Shown here: positions 1-8,348 of the stretch, piece after piece | How the letters are laid out: the number at the start of each line of letters is the position of its first letter | Numbering within the stretch: the stretch's first letter is position 1 | Source: Nocardia mangyaensis | Lineage (GTDB): Bacteria > Actinomycetota > Actinomycetes > Mycobacteriales > Mycobacteriaceae | DNA: 64,000 nt | Assembly (NCBI RefSeq): GCF_001886715.1 | Contig: NZ_CP018082.1 | Location: forward strand, 3,596,001-3,660,000 | Reading direction: 5' to 3' | Program-made: the position numbers and the translations under genes | The notes under the pieces: model-generated | Seen by the model: only the letters and a program-made list of their open reading frames with translations | What the model was told of the DNA's origin: nothing | The model's database searches: none

Positions 1-1730
1 ACGCCTCGGACGAGAGCAAACAGCACGCCTTCGCCAGCATCGGGCTGGCCGGGGGTGGTGGCACCGCCACGGTCGAGAACTATCTGGCGCTCAAACCACA
101 CCTGAACGCCGGTGTGCCCGGCGGCGGCCCCGGTGGGACGACAGTGCAGCTGGCCGGGCTGCAGCCGGTCGTCGAGGGCATCAACATCGGCATGCAGCAC
201 GACATCCGGCGCGCGGAGATGATCGCGCTGCCGATCGTGGCCGTGCTGCTGTACTTCGTGTTCGGCGGGTTGGTCGGCGCGTTGCTGCCGGTGCTGATCG
301 GTGGGCTCACCATTCTCGGCACCTCCGGGATCCTGCGGCTGCTCACTGCCCACATCGAGGTCAACGTTTTCGCCAGCGCGGTGATGACGCTGGTCGCGCT
401 GGGTCTGGCGATCGACTACGGACTGTTCACGGTGACCAGATTCCGGGAGGAACTGGCCGCGGGTCGCGATGTGGAAGAGGCGACCGCGCGCACCGTCGCC
501 ACCGCCGGGCGGACGGTTCTCTTCTCGGCGGGCATCATCGCGATCAGCCTCGGCGCGCTGTTCATCTTTCCCAACGGCGTGCTGCGATCAGTGCCTTACG
601 GCGGCATCTCGGCGGTCATGCTGGCGGCCCTGTTGTCGGTGACCGCCCTGCCCGCCGCGCTGAGCATCGCCGGGCGGCGCATCGACTGGCTCGGCTGGAA
701 ACGGTTTTCCCGCAGCAAGACCGAGGCCCAGATCGACGCCGGGTTCTTCTCCCGGCTCGCGCAGTGGTCGATGCGGCGGCCGTGGGCGGTGGTGATCCCG
801 ATCGTGCTCGGTCTGCTGGCGTTGAGTATTCCGTTGCGCCACATCGAGTTCGGCGGGATCAGCGAGAAGTACCTCGCCGCCGACAACCCCGCGCGGGTGG
901 CGCAGGAGGACTTCGACCACCTGTTCCCCGGATTCCGGACCGAACCGTTGAAGATGGTCGTGGTCGGTGCCTCCCCGCAGCAGCTCGGTGACATCCGCTA
1001 CGAGGCCAATCAGATTCCCGGGTTGACCGGTCGCTTCGAGCCCGCCGCGCCCACGAAGGACGACGTGAACGTCCTTTCGGCCGGACTCGACGACAAACGC
1101 GACGCCGACCGGGTGATCGACGCACTCCGTGACCTCCCGGAACCACCGGGCGTGCAGATCATGGTCGCCGGAATCCCGGCGCTCGAACGCGACAGCATCA
1201 ACGGACTGATCGACGGGCTGCCCCTGTTGTTGGCGATCCTGATCGCGGCGGCGCTGGCATTGATGATCGTGGCGTTCCGGTCGGTGATCCTGGCGCTGAA
1301 GGCCGTCGCGATGAGCGCGTTGAGCCTAGTGTCAACCCTGGGTGTGCTGACGTGGATCTTCGTGCAGGGCCACGGATCGGAGGTCTTCGCCTTCACGCCG
1401 GGGCCACTGATGTTCGCTGTGGTGGCACTGATCGTCACGGTGATCTTCGGCCTGTCCACCGACTACGAGGTGTTCCTGCTGTCCCGGATCGCGGAGAAAC
1501 GCGCCTCCGGCGCCGACGCGACCGAATCCATCCGCTACGGCGTCGCCCACACCGGCAGCGTCATCACCTCCGCGGCCGCGATCCTGATCGTGGTGACCGG
1601 CGCGTTCGGCTTCTCGGATCTGGTCCTGATGAAATACATCGCCTACGGCATGATCGTGGCGCTGATCATCGACGCCACCATCATTCGCATGGTGCTGACC
1701 CCGGCCCTACTCAAGATCATCTGGCGGTAG
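1..1730 (+). CDS. MMPL-family transporter, C-terminal part (5' end outside window)
   Basis: The gene enters from the left edge in the frame that starts at base 3; 575 codons are visible. Two membrane bundles carry the paired family signatures: AIDYGLF...TRFREEL in the first and STDYEVFLLSR in the second. These Asp-Tyr pairs are thought to relay protons in this RND superfamily. Between the bundles, roughly bases 840-1200, lies a soluble extracytoplasmic domain. Known members export lipids or siderophore-related molecules in mycolata; the substrate here cannot be told. There is no long cytoplasmic C-terminal tail: the protein ends just after the last membrane segment. Its last 14 bp overlap the convergent regulator gene. 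Confidence 0.9.
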   Translation, partial: ASDESKQHAFASIGLAGGGGTATVENYLALKPHLNAGVPGGGPGGTTVQLAGLQPVVEGINIGMQHDIRRAEMIALPIVAVLLYFVFGGLVGALLPVLIGGLTILGTSGILRLLTAHIEVNVFASAVMTLVALGLAIDYGLFTVTRFREELAAGRDVEEATARTVATAGRTVLFSAGIIAISLGALFIFPNGVLRSVPYGGISAVMLAALLSVTALPAALSIAGRRIDWLGWKRFSRSKTEAQIDAGFFSRLAQWSMRRPWAVVIPIVLGLLALSIPLRHIEFGGISEKYLAADNPARVAQEDFDHLFPGFRTEPLKMVVVGASPQQLGDIRYEANQIPGLTGRFEPAAPTKDDVNVLSAGLDDKRDADRVIDALRDLPEPPGVQIMVAGIPALERDSINGLIDGLPLLLAILIAAALALMIVAFRSVILALKAVAMSALSLVSTLGVLTWIFVQGHGSEVFAFTPGPLMFAVVALIVTVIFGLSTDYEVFLLSRIAEKRASGADATESIRYGVAHTGSVITSAAAILIVVTGAFGFSDLVLMKYIAYGMIVALIIDATIIRMVLTPALLKIIWR

Positions 1731-4700
1731 CCGACCCACCCTGCTCGTAGCTCCCGTCGTCGGCGCTGCGGGGAAGGTCGGGATCGGCGGCGCCCTCGGC
1801 GTATTCGTCGGCGAAGGTGCTCGCGCCGAGTACGGCGCTCGCCGTGGCGGTGATTCGGTCGACGTCGAAGCGTTCCCCGGGCGGGAGCGCCGCGCCGACG
1901 GTGCGGCGGGTGGCGTCGGCGGCCCCGAGGAGCCGGGCCGCCCAGCCGGGTTCGCCGAGGATCGAGTGGGCCCCTGCCAGGCCCTCCAGGGTGAGAGCGA
2001 GCGCGCGCGGGCCGGCACCCGTTGCCAAGGCCAGGTGGTGGGCTTTCGTGTGCAGCGCACGCGCCGCCGCGCCGTCGCCGCGCATCTCGGCGAGGAAGCC
2101 CAGTTCGGCCAACGGGGTGAGCGCGGCAATCGACTTCGGCTCGTCGTCGGTGAGCCAGGACAGCAGCAGGCGTTCGGCGGTATCGAGGTCGCCGCGCCGG
2201 CGAGCGGTGAGTGCCAGCCCGAACTCCGCGAAGCCGACCAGGGCGAGATTGCCCTGGTCCAGTGCCAGGCGCCGAGCACGGTGGTGCAGGTCGGCGGAGG
2301 CGTCCAGATCGCCGGTGAGCATGACCACCCGCCCGAGACCGGACAGTCTGGCCGCGATCTCGGGCCACAGCGCCAGATCCTCGGCCATGCGCAGGGCGGT
2401 GGATTGCAGGCGGATGGCTTCGGCGTACGCCCCGGTGATCTCGGCGACACCGGCCAGGGTGTCGAGGGCCTGCACGCGGCCCCACCGGTCGCCGAGCGCG
2501 GTGAACATCTCGTCGGCGCGTTCCGCGTCGCGTCTGCTGGCGTCGAGATCGTCGCGCAGCATCGCGAACGACGCCCGGATGGCCAGCACCGCGGCCATTC
2601 CCCACTCGTCGCCGGCCGCGCCGAAATCGCGCAGCGCGGTCTCGGCCCACCCGATCGGCACCGCCGGATCACCGAAACCCCAGTGCGCGAAGGACATCAG
2701 CCAGTGTGCGCGGGCCCGGTGCGGGCTGTCCGGCGGCACCGACGCCAGGACCGCGGCACCGTGATCAGGTGCCGCGGTCTCGTCGCGTGACCACAGCGCC
2801 AGACCCGTTCGCCACACAAGGACCTGCGCGCGGAGCCGGTCGTCTCCACCCGGCGCGGCCAGCACCGCGTCGGCGGCGTCGATGGCGATGCCGGGTCGGC
2901 CGCGCAGGAACCAATACCACGACAGCGCCGACACCAGGCGCAATCCCTGGTCGGTCGAGGCAGCACACAGCGCGGCGCGCATGTTCGGGTCCTCGGCATC
3001 GAGGTCGGACAGCCACTCGCGCTGCTCCCGGCCGCGTAGGTGCGAGTCGGCCGAGTCGGCCAGCGCCAGGTAGTAGCCGACATGTCGGTCCCGAATTCGC
3101 TCGGTCTCGCCCGCGTCCGCCAGCCGCTCGGTGGCGTAGGCCGACACCGATTCGAGCATCCGGAACCGCGCATCGGATCCGCGCACCACCAGCGACCGGT
3201 CGACCAACCCGGCGATCACCTCGGCCACGCCGATGCGCTCGTGGTGCGCGGCGCCCAGGACCGGCGCCACGTCGCCGCCTCGGCCCCGATGATCGGCCCG
3301 CCGCACTGGGACGCGATCGTCCGCATCGCCGCAGACGTGCTCGGCCGCCGCCAGGGTCGCACCACCGGCGAAGACCGAAAGCCTGCGCAACACGAGACGC
3401 TCGGGCTCGGTCAACAACGCCCAGCTCCAGTCGATCGTGGCGCGCAGCGTCTGCTGGCGGGCCGGTGCGCCCGGTCGGCGCGCCGAGAGCACGCGGAAGC
3501 GGTCATCGAGCCGGGTGGCCAGCTCGGCCACGCCGAGCGATCGCGCCCTGGCCGCGGCGAGCTCCAATGCCAGCGGGATCCCGTCCAGGCGCAGACAGAT
3601 CGCACGGACATCGGCGTCGGTGCTCGCGTCGAGGACGAAGTCCGGATCGGCCGCCGCTGCCCGCGCGGCGAACAACTCGACCGCCGAGCCGTCCACCGGA
3701 AGGGGTTGCACCGGGTGTACCGCCTCACCGGCGAGCGCGAGGGGTTCCCGGCTGGTCGCGAGCACGCTCGCCCCTGGTGCCGCGGCGAGCAGCCCGGCCA
3801 CCAGCTTCGCGACCGCACCGATCAGATGCTCGCAGTTGTCCAGCACGAGCACGCCGCGGAAGTCGCGCGCGAACTCGGTGAGCATCGCGACCGGGTCTGC
3901 GGTGGGCACGGCACCCGCGCTCGCGGCTGCCTTCACTCCGAGGGCCGCGCAGATGACTTCGGCGACAGCGGCCACCGCTGTCGCACCGGTCTCGGATCCG
4001 GTGGCCGGCAGCGGATCCAGTTCGACGAAGCGAGCGCCGTCGGGCTGTCGCGCGTCGAGTTCGAGGGCTACCGCCAGCGCGAGCCTGGTTTTGCCGACCC
4101 CGCCGATTCCGGTCAGCGTGACCAGCCGGGAGTGGTCGAACAGGGCAAGCACCCGAGCCGAATCCGCTGCGCGGCCGATCAGTTCGGTCAGCGGAACCGG
4201 GAGTGCGGTGCGGTGCCGGGCGGATCGGGTGACGGTCGGACGCAGGCGCGGGCTGTGCTCGAGCAGGTCGCGATGCAGGTTCACCAGCTCTGGGCCGGGA
4301 TCTGCGCCGAGTTCGGTGCGCAGCCTGCGGCGTAGCTCGTCGAAGATCGCCAGCGCTTCGTTGGCCCGGCCCGCCCGGTACAGCGCGCGCATCTGCGCTG
4401 CCCGCAGCCGCTCTCGCAGTGGATGTTCGGCCCCGACCTGCGCGAGCTCGCCGGCGACCGTCAGATGCTCACCCAATTCCAGCAGCGTTTCGGCCCGGTC
4501 TTCGATCGCGGTGAGCCGCTGTTCGGTCAGCCGGCCGATGACAGGTTGCGCGGCCGATGCCTCGGCCACATCCGCGTAGGCCGGACCGCGCCACAGCGCG
4601 AGGGCGTCGTCGAGCAGGACAGCCCTGGCTCGCGGTGCGGGCTCGGCGCGCGCCCGGCTCAGCAGGTCGGCGAAGCGGTCGGAATCGAGCGCGAGCTTCG

Positions 4701-4989
4701 TCGGCCGTAACCGGTAGCCCGCCGGATCGGTCACCACCAGATCTCGTCCGCCCGGTTCCGCGTCGCCGAGTGCGCGCCGTAGCTGAGAGACCTTCGCCTG
4801 GAGTGCGCCCTTGGGATCAGACGGCGGCCGTTCGCCCCACAGTTGGTCGATGAGTTGATCGGCCGACATCGGTTCACCGCCGCGCAGCAACAGGTGGGCG
4901 AGCAACAGCCGAACCTTGAGCTCCGGCACGCGTACCGGATCGCCGCGTTCGGTACGTACTTCGATCGCGCCGAGGACCCCGAACTGCAC
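1717..4989 (-). CDS. AfsR/SARP-type regulator (wHTH-BTAD-ATPase-TPR)
   Basis: A 1,090-residue multidomain transcription factor. Domains in order: an OmpR-like winged helix (about 1-95), a bacterial transcriptional activation domain (about 95-245), an NB-ARC/STAND ATPase with Walker A GIGGVGKT near residue 293 and Walker B VLVLDNCEHL, then a long alpha-helical TPR-like tail. Known relatives such as AfsR activate secondary metabolism or export genes by binding 11-bp-spaced direct repeats. The frame is open up to 5232, but the family normally begins 'MQFxVLG'; the GTG at 4989 gives VQFGVLGAIEV and is taken as the start. It is divergent from the MFS pump, and the repeat at 5248-5276 is its probable target (inference). 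Confidence 0.88.
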   Translation of the reverse strand: MQFGVLGAIEVRTERGDPVRVPELKVRLLLAHLLLRGGEPMSADQLIDQLWGERPPSDPKGALQAKVSQLRRALGDAEPGGRDLVVTDPAGYRLRPTKLALDSDRFADLLSRARAEPAPRARAVLLDDALALWRGPAYADVAEASAAQPVIGRLTEQRLTAIEDRAETLLELGEHLTVAGELAQVGAEHPLRERLRAAQMRALYRAGRANEALAIFDELRRRLRTELGADPGPELVNLHRDLLEHSPRLRPTVTRSARHRTALPVPLTELIGRAADSARVLALFDHSRLVTLTGIGGVGKTRLALAVALELDARQPDGARFVELDPLPATGSETGATAVAAVAEVICAALGVKAAASAGAVPTADPVAMLTEFARDFRGVLVLDNCEHLIGAVAKLVAGLLAAAPGASVLATSREPLALAGEAVHPVQPLPVDGSAVELFAARAAAADPDFVLDASTDADVRAICLRLDGIPLALELAAARARSLGVAELATRLDDRFRVLSARRPGAPARQQTLRATIDWSWALLTEPERLVLRRLSVFAGGATLAAAEHVCGDADDRVPVRRADHRGRGGDVAPVLGAAHHERIGVAEVIAGLVDRSLVVRGSDARFRMLESVSAYATERLADAGETERIRDRHVGYYLALADSADSHLRGREQREWLSDLDAEDPNMRAALCAASTDQGLRLVSALSWYWFLRGRPGIAIDAADAVLAAPGGDDRLRAQVLVWRTGLALWSRDETAAPDHGAAVLASVPPDSPHRARAHWLMSFAHWGFGDPAVPIGWAETALRDFGAAGDEWGMAAVLAIRASFAMLRDDLDASRRDAERADEMFTALGDRWGRVQALDTLAGVAEITGAYAEAIRLQSTALRMAEDLALWPEIAARLSGLGRVVMLTGDLDASADLHHRARRLALDQGNLALVGFAEFGLALTARRRGDLDTAERLLLSWLTDDEPKSIAALTPLAELGFLAEMRGDGAAARALHTKAHHLALATGAGPRALALTLEGLAGAHSILGEPGWAARLLGAADATRRTVGAALPPGERFDVDRITATASAVLGASTFADEYAEGAADPDLPRSADDGSYEQGGSATAR

Positions 4990-5247
4990 GGGACCGACGT
5001 TACCGGATGCGACATCGGGACCGACCTCGCACGACACCCGACAACTCAGGAACCTCCGACTGGGAGCAACGCGAGCCACTCGGGGGTTCCAGGTGGTCGT
5101 GGAGCCAGCTGTCAGGTGCAGTTCGCGGTCTGATGCGGTCGCAGGGGCATTGCCGTCGGGCATCGACCAGAGATCAGGAGATCGAGGAGTCGCCTCCTGG
5201 CGGTGGTTCAGCCGCCACCGGCGGCCCGTCACCTACCCGGCCGAAGC

Positions 5248-5276
5248 GGACCCGCAGTGGATCCGCAGTAGATCCG
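5248..5276 (+). promoter_or_regulatory. Three 11-bp-spaced heptamers, SARP-type operator candidate
   Basis: Heptamers GGACCCG (5248), GGATCCG (5259) and AGATCCG (5270) repeat with an exact 11-bp period (7 + 4). This is the spacing recognised by SARP/AfsR winged-helix proteins. It lies between the SARP-type gene and the pump gene. A weak -10 (GATGAT, 5290-5295) follows 13 bp downstream, somewhat further than the usual 8 bp. The rest of the 360-bp gap (4990-5349) holds no other gene that I can support. Confidence 0.55.
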
Positions 5277-5349
5277 AACCAGTGCGCCTGATGATCGGGG
5301 CCCGTGACCGAAGACAGGTCGCGCAGACGACAACCCAGTAGGAGCCGCC

Positions 5350-5427
5350 ATGTCGCAGGAACCGAAACCGCTCGCAGTCCCCGTTGGCAGCGGTCATCAC
5401 CCGTCGCGTTCGGCGGCCCTGCGATGA
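5350..5427 (+). CDS. 25-codon leader ORF overlapping the MFS start
   Basis: An ATG at 5350 sits behind the best ribosome-binding site in this region (TAGGAG, 6-nt spacer). It encodes 25 residues beginning MSQEPKPLAV, then stops at TGA 5425-5427, which overlaps the ATG of the pump gene as ATGA. The pump's own ATG has no clear ribosome-binding site, so its translation probably depends on this leader (inference). The peptide has no recognisable motif. Alternatively a one-base error or mutation has separated the pump's true N-terminus from its body. Confidence 0.5.
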   Translation: MSQEPKPLAVPVGSGHHPSRSAALR

Positions 5428-7016
5428 CCGCCGCCGAACTCGTGCCGAAAGCAGGCCGGCGGGAATGGTTCGGACTGGCGCTGCTCACCCTGCCGCTGCT
5501 CGTCCTGGCCTTCGACGTCAGCGTTCTGTACCTGGCCGCGCCGCAGCTGACTGCCGACCTCGCGCCCACCGCGGTGCAGCAACTGTGGATTCTGGACATC
5601 TACGGATTCCTGATCGCGGGCTTTCTCGTCACCATGGGGTCACTCGGTGACCGGATCGGGCGGCGCAGGCTCCTGCTGATCGGCGGTGCCGCCTTCGCGG
5701 CCGCGTCCGTGCTGGCCGCCTTCGCGCCGTCGGCGGAGCTGCTGATCGCCGCGCGGGCGCTGCTGGGCATCGCGGGCGCGACCCTGATGCCCTCGACCCT
5801 GGCCCTGATCAGCACCATGTTCGTCGATCCGCATCAGCGCAGGTTCGCCATCGCGATCTGGATGACGGTGTTCTCCGCCGGGGTCGCTGTCGGCCCGGTG
5901 GTCGGCGGGGTGATGCTGGAGCTGTTCTGGTGGGGATCGGTGTTCCTGCTCGCGGTGCCGGTGATGGCGTTGCTCGTCGCGCTCGGGCCGATTCTGCTGC
6001 CCGAGGAGCGGGGGCGAAGCGCGGGCGGGTGGATCGACCTGCCCAGCTCGGCGCTGTCCCTGGCGACGATGTTGCCGCTGGTGTACGGCTTCAAAGAGTC
6101 GGTGGCGCATGGCATCTCGGTCTCGTCGATGACAGCGCTCGGCATCGGCGTGGGCGCCGGCGTGCTGTTCGTGCGCAGGCAGCGCCGGCTGCCCGATCCG
6201 ATGCTGGACGTCTCGCTGTTCACCAGGCGCGTGTTCGTCGGGGCCGTCGCGCTGATGCTGCTCGGTACGATCGCGATCAACGGCGTGTTCTACCTTGTGC
6301 CGCAGTATCTTCAGCTCGTCCGTGGCGTCTCGGCGCTCGCCGCGGGACTGTGGATGATCCCGATCGCCGGAGTCTCGGTGCTCGCCTCGCTGTGCACGCC
6401 CCGGCTGGCGCGCCAGTTCGGGCGCCGTGCCCTGCTCGCCGGTGCCGGGGTGCTCGCGGCGGCCGGTTGCCTCGGACTGACCTTCCTCGAGGTCGATACG
6501 GCGCTACCGATCCTGCTGGTCTGCGTGTCGCTGGCGGTGCTCGGCAACACACCGACCGGGGTGCTCGGCACCGACCTGGTGGTGAGTTCCGCGCCGCCCG
6601 AGCGCGCCGGTTCGGCCGCCGCGATCACCGAGACCGCCGGTGAAATGGGCGTCGGCGTCGGCATCGCGCTCACCGGTACCCTGGTTGCCGCCGTCTATCA
6701 GTCCACGATGGCCGACCAGCTCCCCGCGACCGTCCCCACCGAAGCCGCCGCGGCGGCGAACGAGGGTGTCGCCGCAGCCGAGTCGGCGGCCCGTGCCCTG
6801 CCCACCGAAGTCGGCGTCGCGCTGGTCGACACCGCCCGAACCGCGTTCACCACCGGGTTCGCGGCCGCCGGCTACCTCGGCGCGGCGCTCGTGGCCTGCA
6901 TCGTCGGCCTCGTGCTACTGGTCGTGCCATCGGATCGAGGCGAGGGCTCTGACGAATCCGGTTCCGCGGGTGAGGAAGAGAAATCCGGGGCGAGACTCGA
7001 GGAGCCCACGAGCTGA
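5424..7016 (+). CDS. DHA2-type MFS drug exporter (14 TM)
   Basis: A 530-residue proton-coupled exporter of the drug:H+ antiporter-2 group (QacA/SmvA/LfrA type). Hydrophobic segments fit 14 membrane helices. The loop 2-3 motif GDRIGRRRLLL (motif A) and the RALLGIAGATLMPS segment (motif C region) are present. The start chosen is MTAAELVPKAGRREW, because the frame upstream (from 5304) is basic and low in hydrophobic residues, and because the ATG overlaps the stop of the leader ORF. Divergence from the SARP-type ATPase regulator and the intervening 11-bp repeats suggest regulator-controlled export of a drug or metabolite. It ends 4 bp before the convergent SDR gene. Confidence 0.88.
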   Translation: MTAAELVPKAGRREWFGLALLTLPLLVLAFDVSVLYLAAPQLTADLAPTAVQQLWILDIYGFLIAGFLVTMGSLGDRIGRRRLLLIGGAAFAAASVLAAFAPSAELLIAARALLGIAGATLMPSTLALISTMFVDPHQRRFAIAIWMTVFSAGVAVGPVVGGVMLELFWWGSVFLLAVPVMALLVALGPILLPEERGRSAGGWIDLPSSALSLATMLPLVYGFKESVAHGISVSSMTALGIGVGAGVLFVRRQRRLPDPMLDVSLFTRRVFVGAVALMLLGTIAINGVFYLVPQYLQLVRGVSALAAGLWMIPIAGVSVLASLCTPRLARQFGRRALLAGAGVLAAAGCLGLTFLEVDTALPILLVCVSLAVLGNTPTGVLGTDLVVSSAPPERAGSAAAITETAGEMGVGVGIALTGTLVAAVYQSTMADQLPATVPTEAAAAANEGVAAAESAARALPTEVGVALVDTARTAFTTGFAAAGYLGAALVACIVGLVLLVVPSDRGEGSDESGSAGEEEKSGARLEEPTS

Positions 7017-7020
7017 GCGG

Positions 7021-7947
7021 TCAGCTCGGCCAGCTGAATTCGGGGTCCGCGAGGTAGTCCTGGCGGCGGGCATCGAGAGCCATGGTGACCATCTGGTGCG
7101 CACCGGGGCCGATGATCTTGCGCAGCGGCGGATGGGGCTCGGCGACGAGGGCCAGCAAGCCGACAGCGGCGAGCTCCGGTGCGGCTTCGACCCATTCGCC
7201 CTCGGCGGCCGGTTCGGTCGAGGCTTCCTCGGTCGACGGCAGGGCCGACAGGTCCGGGTAGTCGGGCATACCGAGGATGGCTTCGCGGGCGGCCGAATAG
7301 GCCGGAACGGCCTCGGCGAACTTCATGCTCGACTTCGCCCAGTCGGTGTCGAAGCCGCCCATCTGCGCCAGGGTGACCTTGATACCGAAGGGGCGCAGTT
7401 CGTCGGCGAGGGAGGCGCTGAAGCCTTCGAGCGCCCACTTGCTGGCGTTGTACATGCTGAACAGTGGCAGGGAACCGACCGCGCCGACTGTCGAGATCTG
7501 CACGATGTGGCCCGACCCCTGGGCGCGCAGGTGGGGGAGTGCGGCTTGCGAAACCCACAGCGCCCCGTAGAAGTTGGTGTCCATCTGATCGCGGATCTGC
7601 GTTTCGGTCAGTTCCTCGAGCGCGCCGACCAGACCGTAGCCGGCGTTGTTGACGAGGACCTCGATGCGGCCGGTGACATCGAACGCCTTGGCCACCGTGG
7701 CGAAGACCTGCTCGCGATCACGCACGTCCAAGGGCAGCACCGTGAGTCGTTCCTCGGCGAGGTCGGACATGGAGCGCGGGTCGCGGGCGGTGGCGACGAC
7801 GGTGTCGCCGACCGCCAGGGCAGCGACGGTGAACGCCCGGCCGAGACCACGATTGGCGCCGGTGATGAACCAGGTTCTCGCCGATGGAGTTCCGGTGTCG
7901 GCTCCCGTCGAGGTGGGACGGACATTGCTGGTTTCGCCGCGAGTCAA
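7021..7947 (-). CDS. Short-chain dehydrogenase/reductase
   Basis: A 308-residue classical SDR. The Rossmann motif TGANRGLG lies near residue 29, the NNAG-type motif is VNNAGYG, and the catalytic Tyr and Lys are in YNASKWA. The chain is longer than the usual 250 residues because of an N-terminal extension and a roughly 50-residue tail. The start is a TTG preceded by GGAGGAG with an 8-nt spacer; a nearby ATG at 7925 is out of frame. The promoter carries two related operators, so expression is probably repressed until an inducer appears. The repressor gene is not adjacent. The substrate is unknown. Confidence 0.85.
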   Translation of the reverse strand: MTRGETSNVRPTSTGADTGTPSARTWFITGANRGLGRAFTVAALAVGDTVVATARDPRSMSDLAEERLTVLPLDVRDREQVFATVAKAFDVTGRIEVLVNNAGYGLVGALEELTETQIRDQMDTNFYGALWVSQAALPHLRAQGSGHIVQISTVGAVGSLPLFSMYNASKWALEGFSASLADELRPFGIKVTLAQMGGFDTDWAKSSMKFAEAVPAYSAAREAILGMPDYPDLSALPSTEEASTEPAAEGEWVEAAPELAAVGLLALVAEPHPPLRKIIGPGAHQMVTMALDARRQDYLADPEFSWPS

Positions 7948-7971
7948 CTGTGTGCTCCTCCACTACGGTGC

Positions 7972-7988
7972 CGAGACGCTCCGTCTCG
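7972..7988. promoter_or_regulatory. Operator 1 of the SDR gene
   Basis: Perfect inverted repeat CGAGACG-CTC-CGTCTCG in the 5' leader of the SDR gene. It shares 14 of 17 positions with operator 2 at 8031-8047. Confidence 0.6.
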
Positions 7989-7999
7989 TTGATGAGTAG

Positions 8000-8028
8000 A
8001 TCATTGCGCCCATTCAACTGATTGTCAA
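8000..8028 (-). promoter_or_regulatory. Promoter of the SDR gene
   Basis: On the minus strand a perfect -35 TTGACA (8028-8023) is followed after 17 bp by AATGAT (8005-8000). The -35 overlaps operator 2, and operator 1 lies just downstream of the predicted transcription start. Confidence 0.6.
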
Positions 8029-8047
8029 GACGAGACGTTTCGTCTTG
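8026..8047. promoter_or_regulatory. Operator 2 of the SDR gene
   Basis: Inverted repeat with 8-bp arms, CAAGACGA and TCGTCTTG, around GACGTT. Its inner part, CGAGACG-TTT-CGTCTTG, matches the architecture of operator 1. It overlaps the -35 box. Size and symmetry fit a TetR-type repressor, but none is adjacent. Confidence 0.6.
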
Positions 8048-8189
8048 CGGGAACAGCGCAATGGTTTATCGAGGTAGGGGAGGGGGTGCCGATGTCGACG
8101 AGCTTTCCCATGCGGGGGAGTGCGGTCGTGAACGCCCGGGAAGGTGCGGGGAGCAGTCGGGAGGTTGTGGCATGTGCAGCTTCGACTCG

Positions 8190-8310
8190 GCCGGAGCGGC
8201 AGCAAGCAAGATAATGATCAATCTAGATACGTAGATATGCGCATCTATTGATGATAATAAACCCACTGCTCATCCATCAAGCACGAAAACTCGAATTCAA
8301 AACAGGCCAC
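8190..8310. other. AT-rich island with nested dyads in the 8048-8348 gap
   Basis: This part of the gene-free stretch is clearly AT-richer than its surroundings. The 5-mers ATCTA (8221), TAGAT (8232) and ATCTA (8243) alternate with 6-bp spacers, so the same half-site recurs every 11 bp in alternating orientation. They lie between ATGATCAAT (8214) and ATTGATGAT (8247). It looks like a protein-binding site or promoter remnant. A 20-codon ORF (8172-8234) with a GGGAGG ribosome-binding site runs into it, but I cannot support it as a gene. Confidence 0.35.
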
Positions 8311-8348
8311 GGACGGCAGCGGGGTCAGGCGAGCTCCCGCTCTGTTGA

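Noticed and set aside
3040..4335. A 431-codon plus-strand open frame
   Set aside because: Antisense to the BTAD/ATPase part of the SARP-type gene; no family sequence.
4990..5232. An 81-residue N-terminal extension of the SARP-type regulator
   Set aside because: Family members start at the winged helix (VQFGVLG); the extension is not family-like and would overlap the regulatory gap.
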